Shown: positions 1 to 7,787, counted from the first letter of the stretch. The stretch: 64,000 nucleotides of DNA from Pseudobutyrivibrio ruminis (GCA_015057315.1 SVER01000002.1:97392-161391); one strand, 5' to 3'. Program-made: numbers and translations. Notes: a model not told the origin generated them from the letters alone.

Positions 1-1
1 C

Positions 2-220
2 ACATTTTTAGAGAGAGGCTTCCTTAAAAAGATAGGTGGCGATTGCCATTTGCCTATTGGTGCTTATGCATCTGCTACCGATGAAGGCTATGAGCTGAGA
101 GCATTGTTTGGAACAGAGGATGGTAGCAAGCTGGCGCATACAAAGCAGTTTGCTGCAGAGGCCAGTGAAGAATTAATTGATAGAGCTGTGGCAGATATAA
201 TGCAGCAGCTGGAGAAATAA
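2..220 (+). CDS. hemC: Hydroxymethylbilane synthase, C-terminal part (cut by window edge)
   Basis: Only the last 72 codons are present; the 5' part lies outside the window. The residues G-G-D-C-H-L-P-I-G-A-Y-A match the cofactor-binding segment of porphobilinogen deaminase; its Cys (codon at 44-46) carries the dipyrromethane cofactor. The enzyme polymerises four porphobilinogens into hydroxymethylbilane in the cytoplasm. The stop codon is one base before the start of the cobA-hemD fusion, which uses its product, so the two are almost certainly cotranscribed and translationally coupled. The frame is open to the window edge with no disruption. Confidence 0.93.
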   Translation, partial: TFLERGFLKKIGGDCHLPIGAYASATDEGYELRALFGTEDGSKLAHTKQFAAEASEELIDRAVADIMQQLEK

Positions 221-221
221 T

Positions 222-1730
222 ATGAGTGGAAAAGTTGTTTTGCTTGGAGCAGGTCCTGGAGAATGGGGCCTGCTCACTTTAAAAGGAGCAGAAATTATAA
301 AAAAGGCAGATTGTGTTATCTATGACCGACTGCTAAATGCAAAGTTTTTAGAATTGACAAAAGCAGGATGTGAGAAGATTTTCGTAGGAAAAGAAAATCA
401 CTTTCATGTGATGCCACAGGAAGAGATTAATAAACTGTTGCTTCAAAAGGCAGGCGAACATCAGCTGGTGGTACGCCTAAAGGGAGGCGACCCTTATGTG
501 TTTGGCAGGGGCGGTGAAGAGGCCTGCTTCTTGCTTGAGAACGGGGTGGAGGTTGATGTGATTCCTGGTATCAGCTCTTCAGTGGCTGCACTTACAGCCG
601 CCGGCATTCCTATAACTCACCGTGGCTTATCGAAGGGCTTTCAGGTAATCACTGCCCATAGCAGAAAGGATAAGGCTTCGGATATAGATTATAGTAAGCT
701 CACCGATGAATCTGTTACTTTAGTATTTTTGATGGGATTATCTCATGTAGGGGAAATCGCAGATGGGCTAATTGGTGCAGGCAGAAGCAAATCTACAAAG
801 GTTGCTGTAATATCAAATGCCACCACCAATCATCAAAAGAAATGTGTGGGAACACTTGATAATATAGCAGCACTTGTTACAGAGGCTGGTCTTGTATCTC
901 CAGCCACTATTGTGGTAGGTGAGGTTGTATCCTTAAATGAAACGCTGGGATTTTTTGAAAGTAGACCTTTGTTTGGAAAGACTTATTTCCTACCTAAGAT
1001 AAAGGGATTTGAGTACGGATTAAAGGGCAGCAAAGCTACTAGGTCAAATGAATTAGAAATAAGATTAGAAGAGCTTGGAGCAGAAGTGATTCCTTATGTG
1101 GCAGGGCAGATTGTTCCTAAGAAAGTGGATGTTTCTTTTTTGGAAAATGCCAGCGAATCAGATGTAATAGTATTTACAAGCGCAAATGGAGTGAAGGCAT
1201 TTTTCTACAATCTTTTTGAAGGAGCAAGAAAGGATTTGCGATACATCCCTAATTGTCACTTCGCAGTGGTTGGGAAGAAGACCTTTGACACATTGGCATC
1301 ATTTGGAATCATTGCAGACATTATTTCTACTAAGCAAAGTGGCGCAAATCTTGCAGAGGCTATCAATAAAAGGGTGAAAGAGGAAGCGAATGTCTACTGG
1401 CTTTGTGCTAAGAAGGTATCAGGTGGATTTGAGGAAAGCTTAGATTCAAGATTTAGGTTGAATAAGCTTGTTAGCTACGAGAACATTTCCAGTGATGCGC
1501 CAATTGAGGCTGCTACTAAAGAGAAAATCCTAGCCTGTGACGGCGCTATCTTTACCAGTGGAAGCACTGCAACAACCAGCATTGACGCCTTAGAAGGTAG
1601 CTTACCGGACTGCCTCTATTCAATAGGTGAAAGCTGCAGCAATGAAATCAGAAAAAAAGGATATGACAACATCCTAGAGGCTAAGATATCATCATATCCT
1701 GGAATAGTTGAATTGCTGTTAGCGGATTAG
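222..1730 (+). CDS. cobA-hemD: Uroporphyrinogen-III C-methyltransferase / uroporphyrinogen-III synthase fusion
   Basis: This 502-residue bifunctional protein makes uroporphyrinogen III and methylates it to precorrin-2, the branch leading to sirohaem and cobalamin. Residues about 1-245 are the SUMT domain, with the glycine-rich N-terminus (LLGAGPGEWGLLT), the RLKGGDPYVFGRGGEE block and the PGISSS and AGIPITHRG blocks. Residues about 250-502 are a HemD domain with the typical FTSANGV segment and a late FTSG segment. Fusions of this kind are common in Clostridia. It directly follows hemC and overlaps the convergent Rrf2 gene by four bases. Because sirohaem serves assimilatory sulfite reduction, proximity to sulfur genes makes functional sense, but no sulfite reductase is present here. 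Confidence 0.93.
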   Translation: MSGKVVLLGAGPGEWGLLTLKGAEIIKKADCVIYDRLLNAKFLELTKAGCEKIFVGKENHFHVMPQEEINKLLLQKAGEHQLVVRLKGGDPYVFGRGGEEACFLLENGVEVDVIPGISSSVAALTAAGIPITHRGLSKGFQVITAHSRKDKASDIDYSKLTDESVTLVFLMGLSHVGEIADGLIGAGRSKSTKVAVISNATTNHQKKCVGTLDNIAALVTEAGLVSPATIVVGEVVSLNETLGFFESRPLFGKTYFLPKIKGFEYGLKGSKATRSNELEIRLEELGAEVIPYVAGQIVPKKVDVSFLENASESDVIVFTSANGVKAFFYNLFEGARKDLRYIPNCHFAVVGKKTFDTLASFGIIADIISTKQSGANLAEAINKRVKEEANVYWLCAKKVSGGFEESLDSRFRLNKLVSYENISSDAPIEAATKEKILACDGAIFTSGSTATTSIDALEGSLPDCLYSIGESCSNEIRKKGYDNILEAKISSYPGIVELLLAD

Positions 1731-2128
1731 CTATTAACCAAATCACTGAGCTTCTTGCCATAGAAGAAGTCTCTTTCAAGTAAATAGAATTCAGTCCACA
1801 TTGGCAGGGTTTTGCACACACCCTCACGAGGGCAGTCTTTTGCATCGTCAGCAAGACATGCTACAGGTGAAAGGCTGCCCTCTAATAATTCTATAATCTC
1901 TCCAACAGAATATTCCTCAGGCTTTCTTGTAAGCTTGTAGCCGCCGCCTTTACCGCTGACTCCAGCAACAAGCCCTCCCTTAACAAGTTCCTTTACTATT
2001 ATCTCCAAATACTTCTTTGAAATATCCTGGCGCTCAGCAATATCCTTTAATGGAATGTAATCCTCTGTGTCTTGCTGTGCCAAATCTATCATTACACGTA
2101 ATGCGTATCTGCCTTTTGTACTAAACAT
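1727..2128 (-). CDS. Rrf2-family transcriptional regulator (IscR/CymR-like)
   Basis: A 133-residue regulator beginning MFSTKGRYALRVMIDLA, the standard Rrf2 N-terminus, followed by a winged-helix segment (ISKKYLEIIVKELVKGGLV) and the G-rich wing (GVSGKGGGYKL). An in-frame extension of 46 residues upstream exists, but the start at 2128 is preferred because ACCTCCT (2135-2141) is an ideal ribosome binding site on this strand and because family proteins begin here. Three cysteines (91, 99, 105; spacing CX7CX5C) lie where IscR binds its Fe-S cluster, although the spacing differs from E. coli IscR. CymR controls cysteine genes in Bacillus. The sulfur genes nearby and ACCTA/TAGGT elements in this gene's own promoter suggest a similar role here. 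Confidence 0.88.
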   Translation of the reverse strand: MFSTKGRYALRVMIDLAQQDTEDYIPLKDIAERQDISKKYLEIIVKELVKGGLVAGVSGKGGGYKLTRKPEEYSVGEIIELLEGSLSPVACLADDAKDCPREGVCKTLPMWTEFYLLERDFFYGKKLSDLVNS

Positions 2129-2224
2129 ATTCTGACCTCCTATTATACGGGAAAGCGCACATTTAAAATCGCTTCGCGATGGGTGCGCTGTGGGTAACAG
2201 GTTCTTCCCACTAAATTGGGCCCC

Positions 2225-2266
2225 ACCTATTACCTTATTATAAGATAGGTAAGTAGGTAAATGCAA
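2225..2266 (-). promoter_or_regulatory. Rrf2 gene promoter with overlapping ACCTA/TAGGT elements
   Basis: On the minus strand, TTGCAT (2261-2266) and TATAAT (2237-2242) are separated by 18 bp, a good sigma-A-type promoter for the Rrf2 gene. The interval is full of ACCTA or TAGGT elements (2225-2230, 2245-2250, 2252-2257), including the inverted pair ACCTAT/ATAGGT. The same element forms the perfect ACCTA-N-TAGGT dyad in the promoters at 3989 and 7759. Autoregulation is an inference. Confidence 0.6.
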
Positions 2267-2280
2267 GGATATTATAATCG

Positions 2281-2613
2281 CTATAGATTATCCTCGCCCC
2301 ATTTTTTTAGCTGCAATAGAATTGGGATTAGGCTCTTTGCCTGATCAGTGAGAGTGTATTCCACACGCACAGGCATTTCATCATATTGGGTGCGATGAAC
2401 TAATCCATCTGCCTCTAGTTCCTTGAGGGATTGGGCGAGCATGGTGTTTGTAATTCCAAATACAGAGCGCCTTAAATCTCCATATCTGGCAACTTCATTA
2501 TTGTCGATGACACATAGAATCATTATTTTCCATTTGCCACCTATGATGTTTAATACTTTCTTTAATCCGCAGCCCTTGCCTGCAATTTCTTCACATAAAG
2601 GTTCTTTTTTCAT
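2281..2613 (-). CDS. HxlR-family winged-helix regulator
   Basis: A 110-residue cytoplasmic DNA-binding protein. The start MKKEPLCEEIAGKGCGLKKVLNIIGGKWKIMIL has the Cys followed by the IGGKWK segment diagnostic of HxlR proteins; later come FGITNTMLAQSLKELEADGLVHR (recognition helix and wing) and VRVEYTLT. The upstream sequence offers an AAGGA-type ribosome binding site about 10 bases before the ATG at 2613. It is transcribed divergently from the ferredoxin operon beginning at 2728 and is the obvious candidate regulator of it. Some HxlR proteins sense electrophiles or redox state through the N-terminal Cys (Cys7 here); that function is not proven. Confidence 0.85.
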   Translation of the reverse strand: MKKEPLCEEIAGKGCGLKKVLNIIGGKWKIMILCVIDNNEVARYGDLRRSVFGITNTMLAQSLKELEADGLVHRTQYDEMPVRVEYTLTDQAKSLIPILLQLKKWGEDNL

Positions 2614-2652
2614 AGTCAGTTTTTCCTTACCAGGTTAATAAAAATTGCGTAC

Positions 2653-2680
2653 TTGATATATTTTTCTTACCACATATAAT
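2653..2680 (+). promoter_or_regulatory. Promoter of the ferredoxin operon
   Basis: TTGATA (2653-2658) and TATAAT (2675-2680) are 16 bp apart, about 48 bases upstream of the ferredoxin start and inside the divergent spacer shared with the HxlR regulator. An HxlR operator probably overlaps, but no clear dyad could be assigned. Confidence 0.6.
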
Positions 2681-2727
2681 AAGCGTATCGTTTAAAAATA
2701 ACAAGCAAAAAGTAAAAGGAAGTTGAT

Positions 2728-2925
2728 ATGGCAAAAAGATTAGCAAATGTAAACACAGATGTGTGTGTAGCATGTGGTGTTTGTAGATTGCAGTGCCCAA
2801 GGGAGGCGATATCCATCTACAAGGGATGCTATGCATTAGTGAATGAGGAAACTTGTGTTGGATGTGGATTGTGTGAGAAAGCTTGCCCAGCAAGCGCAAT
2901 AAATTTAAAAGAGAGGAGCATATAG
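2728..2925 (+). CDS. 2[4Fe-4S] ferredoxin
   Basis: A 65-residue electron carrier with two CxxCxxCxxxCP motifs (CVACGVCRLQCP and CVGCGLCEKACP), each able to ligate a [4Fe-4S] cluster. The length is typical of clostridial ferredoxins. It starts after AAAAGGAAG and its stop is directly followed by the ATG of the membrane iron-sulfur protein, so it likely hands electrons to, or takes them from, that partner. Confidence 0.92.
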   Translation: MAKRLANVNTDVCVACGVCRLQCPREAISIYKGCYALVNEETCVGCGLCEKACPASAINLKERSI

Positions 2926-3516
2926 ATGGCAAATAACAAAAAGAAGCATTGGTACAATTATCTATGGATTTGGTCAATCATTTATTTTGCTCTTGGATTT
3001 TTTAATATATTGTTTGCCTGGCTTGGAATGATAGATTTTATTCTGCCTTTGATATTTGCGATAGTAGGCGGTAATAAATGGTTCTGTAACAACATGTGCG
3101 GCAGAGGTCAGCTGTTTTGGGTACTTGGAAGAAATGTAGGATGCTCCAGAAAAAAGCCTGCCCCTAAGTGGCTATCATCTAAATGGTTTAGATATGGATT
3201 CCTTTTATTTTTCTTGACCATGTTTGGCACAATGGTATTTCAGACCTACCTGGTATTTTCTGGCGCCGGCACACTAAGAAAAGCTATCAAGCTGTTTTGG
3301 ACATTCAAGGTACCTTGGCAGTGGGCATATTCAGGCAGTGCTTTCCCTGATTGGGTAGCCCAATTCGGATTTGGATTCTACAGCCTGATGCTCACTTCCA
3401 CTTTGATTGGACTGATAGTAATGGTACTATATAAGGAAAGAACCTGGTGTACATTTTGTCCAATGGGAACCATGACTCAGGGTATATGTAAAATAAAATC
3501 AAAAGGAGATAAATAG
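2926..3516 (+). CDS. Polytopic membrane protein with CxxxC and CxxC motifs (NapH/CcoG-like 4Fe-4S membrane protein)
   Basis: A 196-residue protein with about four hydrophobic segments (residues roughly 13-30, 33-48, 88-108 and 155-170). Two cysteine motifs lie close to membrane segments: WFCNNMCGRGQ after the second segment and WCTFCPMGTMTQ near the C-terminus. This resembles the membrane ferredoxin-like proteins of the NapH/YccM/CcoG group, which pass electrons across the membrane. A short positively charged tail follows. It is sandwiched between a ferredoxin and a C_GCAxxG_C_C protein with almost no spacing, indicating one redox operon. The substrate is unknown. Confidence 0.75.
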   Translation: MANNKKKHWYNYLWIWSIIYFALGFFNILFAWLGMIDFILPLIFAIVGGNKWFCNNMCGRGQLFWVLGRNVGCSRKKPAPKWLSSKWFRYGFLLFFLTMFGTMVFQTYLVFSGAGTLRKAIKLFWTFKVPWQWAYSGSAFPDWVAQFGFGFYSLMLTSTLIGLIVMVLYKERTWCTFCPMGTMTQGICKIKSKGDK

Positions 3517-3518
3517 AA

Positions 3519-3911
3519 ATGACAATAGAAGAAAGAGCTGATTTAGCAGCTAATTTAAAAGCGACAGGCCAGTGCAACTGCACACAGTCTGTACTTAAGG
3601 CATTTGAAGATAAGATTGATATTGCTCCAGAGGAGCTTTCAAAGCTTGCCGCTGGCTTTGCAGCAGGTATGGGATGTATGGAAAGCACCTGCGGAGCTCT
3701 TATCGGCGCCGTAATGACAGCCGGTATGATTACAGATGGAAAGGGCACCCCTAGATATTCAAAGGAAATGGTGGCTAAGTTCAACGAAAAATGTGGCGCC
3801 ACAATCTGCAAAGATCTTAAAGGAATTACCACAGGCCAGGTACTTTGCGAATGCCCTGAATGTGTAAGAAATGCAGTGCTTGCGTTGGGCGAGACTGTTG
3901 CTGTTGATTAG
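3519..3911 (+). CDS. C_GCAxxG_C_C family redox protein
   Basis: A 130-residue protein with the family signature: an N-terminal CNCTQSV, then AAGMGCMESTCGALIGA, then later CGATICKDLKG and CPECVRNA. Cysteine-rich proteins of this family are thought to have redox roles and often sit beside ferredoxins or flavoproteins; the exact reaction is unknown. AAAAGGAG precedes the start, two bases after the stop of the membrane iron-sulfur protein, so it is the last gene of the ferredoxin operon. A strong terminator follows. Confidence 0.85.
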   Translation: MTIEERADLAANLKATGQCNCTQSVLKAFEDKIDIAPEELSKLAAGFAAGMGCMESTCGALIGAVMTAGMITDGKGTPRYSKEMVAKFNEKCGATICKDLKGITTGQVLCECPECVRNAVLALGETVAVD

Positions 3912-3926
3912 TATATAAACAAAGGG

Positions 3927-3973
3927 ATAATAGCCAGCTATAAATCTGATTGATAGCTGGCTATTATTTTTTA
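3927..3973 (+). terminator. Intrinsic terminator after the redox operon
   Basis: A 15-bp perfect stem (ATAATAGCCAGCTAT at 3927-3941 with its complement at 3953-3967) followed by a T run. The same hairpin design, with substitutions, recurs at 7700-7740 at the same distance upstream of the same promoter type. Confidence 0.9.
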
Positions 3974-3988
3974 TAATGATAAAACCTA

Positions 3989-4017
3989 TTGACCTAGTAG
4001 GTAATAAGATTTATTAT
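3989..4017 (+). promoter_or_regulatory. Promoter with ACCTA-N-TAGGT operator (importer operon)
   Basis: TTGACC (3989-3994) and TATTAT (4012-4017) are 17 bp apart. The dyad ACCTAGTAGGT (3992-4002) overlaps the -35 box, so a bound regulator should block transcription. The whole block is nearly repeated at 7759-7787 in front of metY. The Rrf2 regulator at 1727-2128, whose own promoter carries related half-sites, is the likeliest ligand. Confidence 0.7.
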
Positions 4018-4049
4018 ATCTGACATAGAAACGAGAAAGGAGGTAGCAC

Positions 4050-4667
4050 ATGAAAAACATTTTATGTTTTGGTGATTCAAATACATACGGACTTAGGCCA
4101 GATAATGGAGACAGATATTCAAGTGATGTGAGATGGACAGGGATTCTTTCCAAGAAGCTGGGATACTCAAACTATCGTGTAGTTGAGGAAGGGCTTTGTG
4201 GAAGGACAACTGTTTTTGAAGATAGCACACGTATTGGCAGGAACGGCTCTCTTTACTTACCGGTTTTCTTAGAGTCACATTATCCAATCGATACTGTGGT
4301 GCTGATGCTAGGAACTAACGATTGCAAAACTATATATAATGCCTCCGCTACCGTAATAGGTAGGGGAATAGAAATCCTTCTTAAACAAATCAGAGCGTAT
4401 AAAAAAGACATGGACATCATCTTGGTATCCCCTATTCATCTTGGGGAAAAGGTTTGGATGAAGGAGTATGATCCAGAGTTTAATGAAAATTCAGTGGTTA
4501 CCTCCAAGGAGTTGAAGGCAGTATTTAAAAAGCTTGCGGAGGAATATGATTGTAAGTTTTTGGCAGCATCTGATGTGGCGAAGCCTTCAGAATTGGATCA
4601 AGAACACATGGATGATAGAAGCCATGAGAGTCTTGCGGGGGCAATTGAAAAATTGATCAAAATATAA
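4050..4667 (+). CDS. SGNH/GDSL-type hydrolase
   Basis: A 205-residue hydrolase. Block I is CFGDSNTYG with the nucleophile Ser in GDSN, block III is MLGTNDCK, and the C-terminal DxxH is seen in DDRSHESLAG. This matches the arylesterase/TesA-like SGNH superfamily; there is no signal peptide, so it acts in the cytoplasm. It follows AAAGGAGG and is the first gene behind the operator-bearing promoter, with the ABC importer genes immediately downstream. A possible role is deacylation of an imported O- or N-acylated sulfur compound, but that is only inferred from context; the substrate is not identifiable from sequence. Confidence 0.8.
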   Translation: MKNILCFGDSNTYGLRPDNGDRYSSDVRWTGILSKKLGYSNYRVVEEGLCGRTTVFEDSTRIGRNGSLYLPVFLESHYPIDTVVLMLGTNDCKTIYNASATVIGRGIEILLKQIRAYKKDMDIILVSPIHLGEKVWMKEYDPEFNENSVVTSKELKAVFKKLAEEYDCKFLAASDVAKPSELDQEHMDDRSHESLAGAIEKLIKI

Positions 4668-4686
4668 ATGAAAGAGGACGATAGAA

Positions 4687-5604
4687 ATGAGAAACAAATT
4701 ATTAAGAAGATTATCAAGTGGATTGTTTATTACAGCTGTGGTAGCAGCTTCATTTACAGCATGCGGCTCTAAGGAAGATGCAGGTGCTACAACAGAAACA
4801 GCTAGTGCTGAGTCTAATGAGGACAGCACATCTAATGATTCATCTTCAGCAGGCTTTAGAACATTAGATGAAATCAAAGAAAGCGGTACTATCAACATCG
4901 GCGTATTTTCTGATAAGAGCCCATTTGGTTATGTAGATGAGAACGGCGAATATGCTGGATACGATGTATATTTTGCAGAAAGAATTGGCAAGGACCTTGG
5001 AGTAGAAATCAACTATGTGTCTACAGAGGCAGCTAACAGAATCGAATATCTTCAGACTGGAAAGGTAGATATTATCCTTGCAAACTTCACAGTTACAGAG
5101 GAGAGAGCTGAGGAGGTTGATTTCGCACTTCCATATATGAATGTTGCACTTGGAGTGGTATCACCATCAGATGCAGTTATTGAAAGCCTTGATGATATCG
5201 GTGCGGATGACCAGGTGATTGTAATTTCTGGAACAACAGCAGAGACATATCTTACAAAGAATTATCCAGATATCAAGCTTCAGAAATATGATGCATACGC
5301 AGAGGCAAAGACAGCATTCGAAAATGGCAACGGTGTAGCGTGGGCAAATGATAACACTGAGGTTATCGCATTCTCACTTGAAAATGAAGGCTATACAGTC
5401 GGCATCCCATCACTTGGTGACAACGACACCATCGCTCCAGCTGTAACAAAAGGAAATGAGACACTTCTCACATGGCTCAATGATGAGTTAAAAGCTCTAG
5501 GGGCTGAGCAGTTTTTCCACGCTGATTATGAGGCAACACTTCTTGATACATACGGAGCTGACTATGAGGATCAGTTAGTTGTTGAAGGTGGAAAAGTACA
5601 GTAA
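4687..5604 (+). CDS. Amino acid ABC transporter substrate-binding lipoprotein (probable cystine type)
   Basis: A 305-residue family 3 solute-binding protein. The N-terminus has a basic start, a hydrophobic stretch and a lipobox-like FTAC with the lipidated Cys at position 26, then an acidic low-complexity linker. The mature part shows GTINIGVFSDKSPFGYVDENGEYAGYDVY, then YLQTGKVDIILANFTVTEERAE, both typical of polar amino acid and cystine receptors. It sits 19 bases after the SGNH hydrolase and before two permeases and an ATPase. The promoter shared in design with metY favours cystine or another sulfur amino acid as ligand; this is inference. Confidence 0.87.
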   Translation: MRNKLLRRLSSGLFITAVVAASFTACGSKEDAGATTETASAESNEDSTSNDSSSAGFRTLDEIKESGTINIGVFSDKSPFGYVDENGEYAGYDVYFAERIGKDLGVEINYVSTEAANRIEYLQTGKVDIILANFTVTEERAEEVDFALPYMNVALGVVSPSDAVIESLDDIGADDQVIVISGTTAETYLTKNYPDIKLQKYDAYAEAKTAFENGNGVAWANDNTEVIAFSLENEGYTVGIPSLGDNDTIAPAVTKGNETLLTWLNDELKALGAEQFFHADYEATLLDTYGADYEDQLVVEGGKVQ

Positions 5605-5629
5605 TAATTGAAAGGCTATTTATTTAGTA

Positions 5630-6289
5630 ATGGATATAAATATTCTAAGAGAATATATTCCACTATATAAGGACGCACTTTTTCTTACAATGAAGATTGG
5701 ATGGCAGGGCATTTTATTAAGCTTGGTTTTGGGGCTTGCTGGCGCTGCCATTCTTCATTTTAGAATTCCCGTTCTTAAAGCTATAACTGGAATATACATT
5801 GAAATTTTTAGAAACACACCACTTTTGGTGCAGCTGTTTTTTATTTATTTTGCGCTACCAAAGGTGGGGATAAAGATTACAGCAGAAACATGTGGTGTCC
5901 TGGGCCTTGGACTTCTAGGCGGCGCCTACATGATAGAAACAATCAGAAGTGGATTAGAATCAATTCCTGTGATTCAGACAGAAAGTGCACTAAGTCTGGG
6001 TATGACAAAGGAGCAGACTTTTATCCTTGTTATACTGCCTCAGGCAATTTCCATGAGCGTGCCAGGACTTTTAGCAAATGTCATTTTCCTTTTAAAGGAG
6101 ACATCGGTGTTCTCCACAATCAGTCTTATGGATTTGATGTTCACAGCAAAGGATTTGATTGGCATGTACGCAAAGACTATAGAGTGCCTGTTCCTTCTTG
6201 TGGAGTTCTATTTGATAATGCTTCTTCCGGTTTCGTTGCTGGGTGCATTTGTGGAAAGGAGGATGCGCTATGGCCAATTTGGGGATTGA
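5630..6289 (+). CDS. Amino acid ABC transporter permease (first subunit)
   Basis: A 219-residue HisM/GlnP-type permease. It has about five membrane helices, the EIFRNTPLLVQLFFIYFALP segment near the N-terminus, and the EAA-type loop ESALSLGMTKEQTFILVILPQA that docks onto the ATPase. The ribosome binding site is weak (AAAGG about 15 bases before the start), but no better start is available. Its end overlaps the second permease by 20 bases, indicating translational coupling. It would form a heterodimeric channel with that protein. Confidence 0.9.
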   Translation: MDINILREYIPLYKDALFLTMKIGWQGILLSLVLGLAGAAILHFRIPVLKAITGIYIEIFRNTPLLVQLFFIYFALPKVGIKITAETCGVLGLGLLGGAYMIETIRSGLESIPVIQTESALSLGMTKEQTFILVILPQAISMSVPGLLANVIFLLKETSVFSTISLMDLMFTAKDLIGMYAKTIECLFLLVEFYLIMLLPVSLLGAFVERRMRYGQFGD

Positions 6290-6944
6290 TGTGTTGTTTA
6301 AGGGCACTAATTTTTTAAGACTTCTACAGGGGTTGTGGATTTCGGTAGAGATTAGCCTGATATCAGTGGCAATCAGCATCTTACTTGGATTATTTGTAGG
6401 TGTTCTGATGACATTAAATAAGCTGTGGCTAAAAGCAATTCTAAAAATCTACCTTGAGATTGTAAGAATCATGCCACAGATGGTACTGCTATTCATTGTA
6501 TATTTTGGTACAACCAGAGTGTTTGGATGGGATATAACAGCGGAGGCTGCCGCTATATTTGTGTTTAGTTTTTGGGGTGTTGCTGAAATGGGAGATTTGG
6601 TAAGAGGCTCAATCAAAAGCATTCCTAAGATTCAGTTTGAATCTGCCTATGCACTTGGAATGGATAAGAAACAGACTTATTTTTATATCATATTGCCACA
6701 GACAATCAGACGGCTGATTCCACTTTCTATCAATCTGATTACAAGAATGATTAAGACCACATCCCTTGTAATGATGATTGGAATTGTGGAAGTTCTAAAG
6801 GTGGCACAGCAGATAATCGAGGCTAACAGAAAGGCTTCACCAAATGCTGCATTTGGCGTGTTTGCTGTTGTATTTTTACTATACTTTATAGTTTGCTGGC
6901 CTATTAGCAGGCTTGCAGTATATTTAGAGAAAAGGTGGGCGTAA
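6270..6944 (+). CDS. Amino acid ABC transporter permease (second subunit)
   Basis: A permease of the same family as the preceding gene, 224 residues from the chosen start. An in-frame ATG at 6243 would add nine residues, but the ATG at 6270 has AAAGGAGG (6255-6262) at ideal spacing. The family segment EIVRIMPQMVLLFIVYFG and the EAA loop ESAYALGMDKKQTYFYIILPQT are visible, with about five helices. It overlaps the first permease and shares one base of its stop codon with the ATPase start, so the transporter genes are tightly coupled. Confidence 0.9.
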   Translation: MANLGIDVLFKGTNFLRLLQGLWISVEISLISVAISILLGLFVGVLMTLNKLWLKAILKIYLEIVRIMPQMVLLFIVYFGTTRVFGWDITAEAAAIFVFSFWGVAEMGDLVRGSIKSIPKIQFESAYALGMDKKQTYFYIILPQTIRRLIPLSINLITRMIKTTSLVMMIGIVEVLKVAQQIIEANRKASPNAAFGVFAVVFLLYFIVCWPISRLAVYLEKRWA

Positions 6945-7684
6945 TGAGCGAATTATTAAAGGTTACACATTTACAAAAGAAATTTGGAGATAATGTAGTT
7001 CTTAAGGATATAAACCTGTCTGTAAAGAAGGGAGAGGTTGTTGTAATCATCGGTCCATCAGGCTGCGGTAAAAGCACATTTCTTAGATGCCTCAATGGTC
7101 TCGAAGAAATCCAGGATGGCGTGATCGTGGTGGACGGTCTTCCGGTGGAGGCAGGTAAAAGGGAGATTACCAAGCTTCGCCAAAAGATTGGTATGGTATT
7201 TCAATCCTATGAGCTTTTCCCACACAAGACAGTGCTAGAGAATATTATCCTTGCTCCAATGAAGGTGCAAAAGCGTTCCAAAGATGAGGCAATCAAGGAA
7301 GCACTAGAGCTTCTTGATAAGGTGGGGCTTGTGGATAAGAAGGATTATTATCCAAGACAGCTTTCCGGTGGGCAAAAGCAAAGAGTGGCAATTGTAAGGG
7401 CGCTTCTCATGCATCCTGATATCTTACTTTTTGATGAGGTAACGGCGGCGTTAGATCCTGAGATGGTCCATGAGGTGCTAGAGACTATGCTATCTCTTGC
7501 GAAGTCAGGCTCTACCATGCTAATCGTTACACATGAGATGTCATTTGCCAGAGCTATTGCTGATAGAATTATTTTCCTTGATAAGGGAGAGATAGTTGAG
7601 GAAAGCAGTGATGCCAAGAGCTTTTTTATAAAGCCAACTACGGAAAGGGCAAAGAAGTTCTTGAAAACATTTGACTATGAATAG
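6944..7684 (+). CDS. Amino acid ABC transporter ATP-binding protein
   Basis: A 246-residue ATPase. Walker A is GPSGCGKST, the Q-loop VFQSYELFPH, the signature LSGGQKQR, Walker B ILLFDEVTAALDP and the switch His is in VTHE. This is the GlnQ/HisP class. A GTG at 6935 would add three residues; the ATG at 6944, overlapping the permease stop (TAATG), is preferred. It completes a one-receptor, two-permease, one-ATPase importer and is followed by a terminator. Confidence 0.95.
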   Translation: MSELLKVTHLQKKFGDNVVLKDINLSVKKGEVVVIIGPSGCGKSTFLRCLNGLEEIQDGVIVVDGLPVEAGKREITKLRQKIGMVFQSYELFPHKTVLENIILAPMKVQKRSKDEAIKEALELLDKVGLVDKKDYYPRQLSGGQKQRVAIVRALLMHPDILLFDEVTAALDPEMVHEVLETMLSLAKSGSTMLIVTHEMSFARAIADRIIFLDKGEIVEESSDAKSFFIKPTTERAKKFLKTFDYE

Positions 7685-7699
7685 TGATGAATACTGAAA

Positions 7700-7740
7700 A
7701 TAGCTAGTTATAAAATGTATTGATAACCAGCTATAATTTT
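7700..7740 (+). terminator. Intrinsic terminator after the ABC importer operon
   Basis: ATAGCTAGTTAT (7700-7711) pairs with ATAACCAGCTAT (7723-7734), one mismatch, followed by ATTTTTA. It is a diverged copy of the hairpin at 3927-3973. Confidence 0.8.
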
Positions 7741-7758
7741 TAGCAATTATAAAACCTA

Positions 7759-7787
7759 TTGACCTAGTAGGCAATACCGTTTATTAT
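7759..7787 (+). promoter_or_regulatory. Promoter with ACCTA-N-TAGG operator (metY)
   Basis: TTGACC (7759-7764) and TATTAT (7782-7787) are 17 bp apart, and ACCTAGTAGG(C) spans 7762-7772. The surrounding ACCTATTGACCTAGTAGG stretch is identical to that at 3985-4001. The arrangement predicts repression by the same regulator as the importer operon, probably the Rrf2 protein encoded at 1727-2128. Confidence 0.7.

Noticed and set aside
2129..2266. N-terminal extension of the Rrf2 regulator
   Set aside because: It covers the promoter and operator-like elements, and the internal ATG at 2128 has an ideal ribosome binding site and matches the family N-terminus.
5890..6318. A 142-codon frame overlapping the first permease
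   Set aside because: It is an out-of-frame shadow of a permease with clear family motifs in the other frame.
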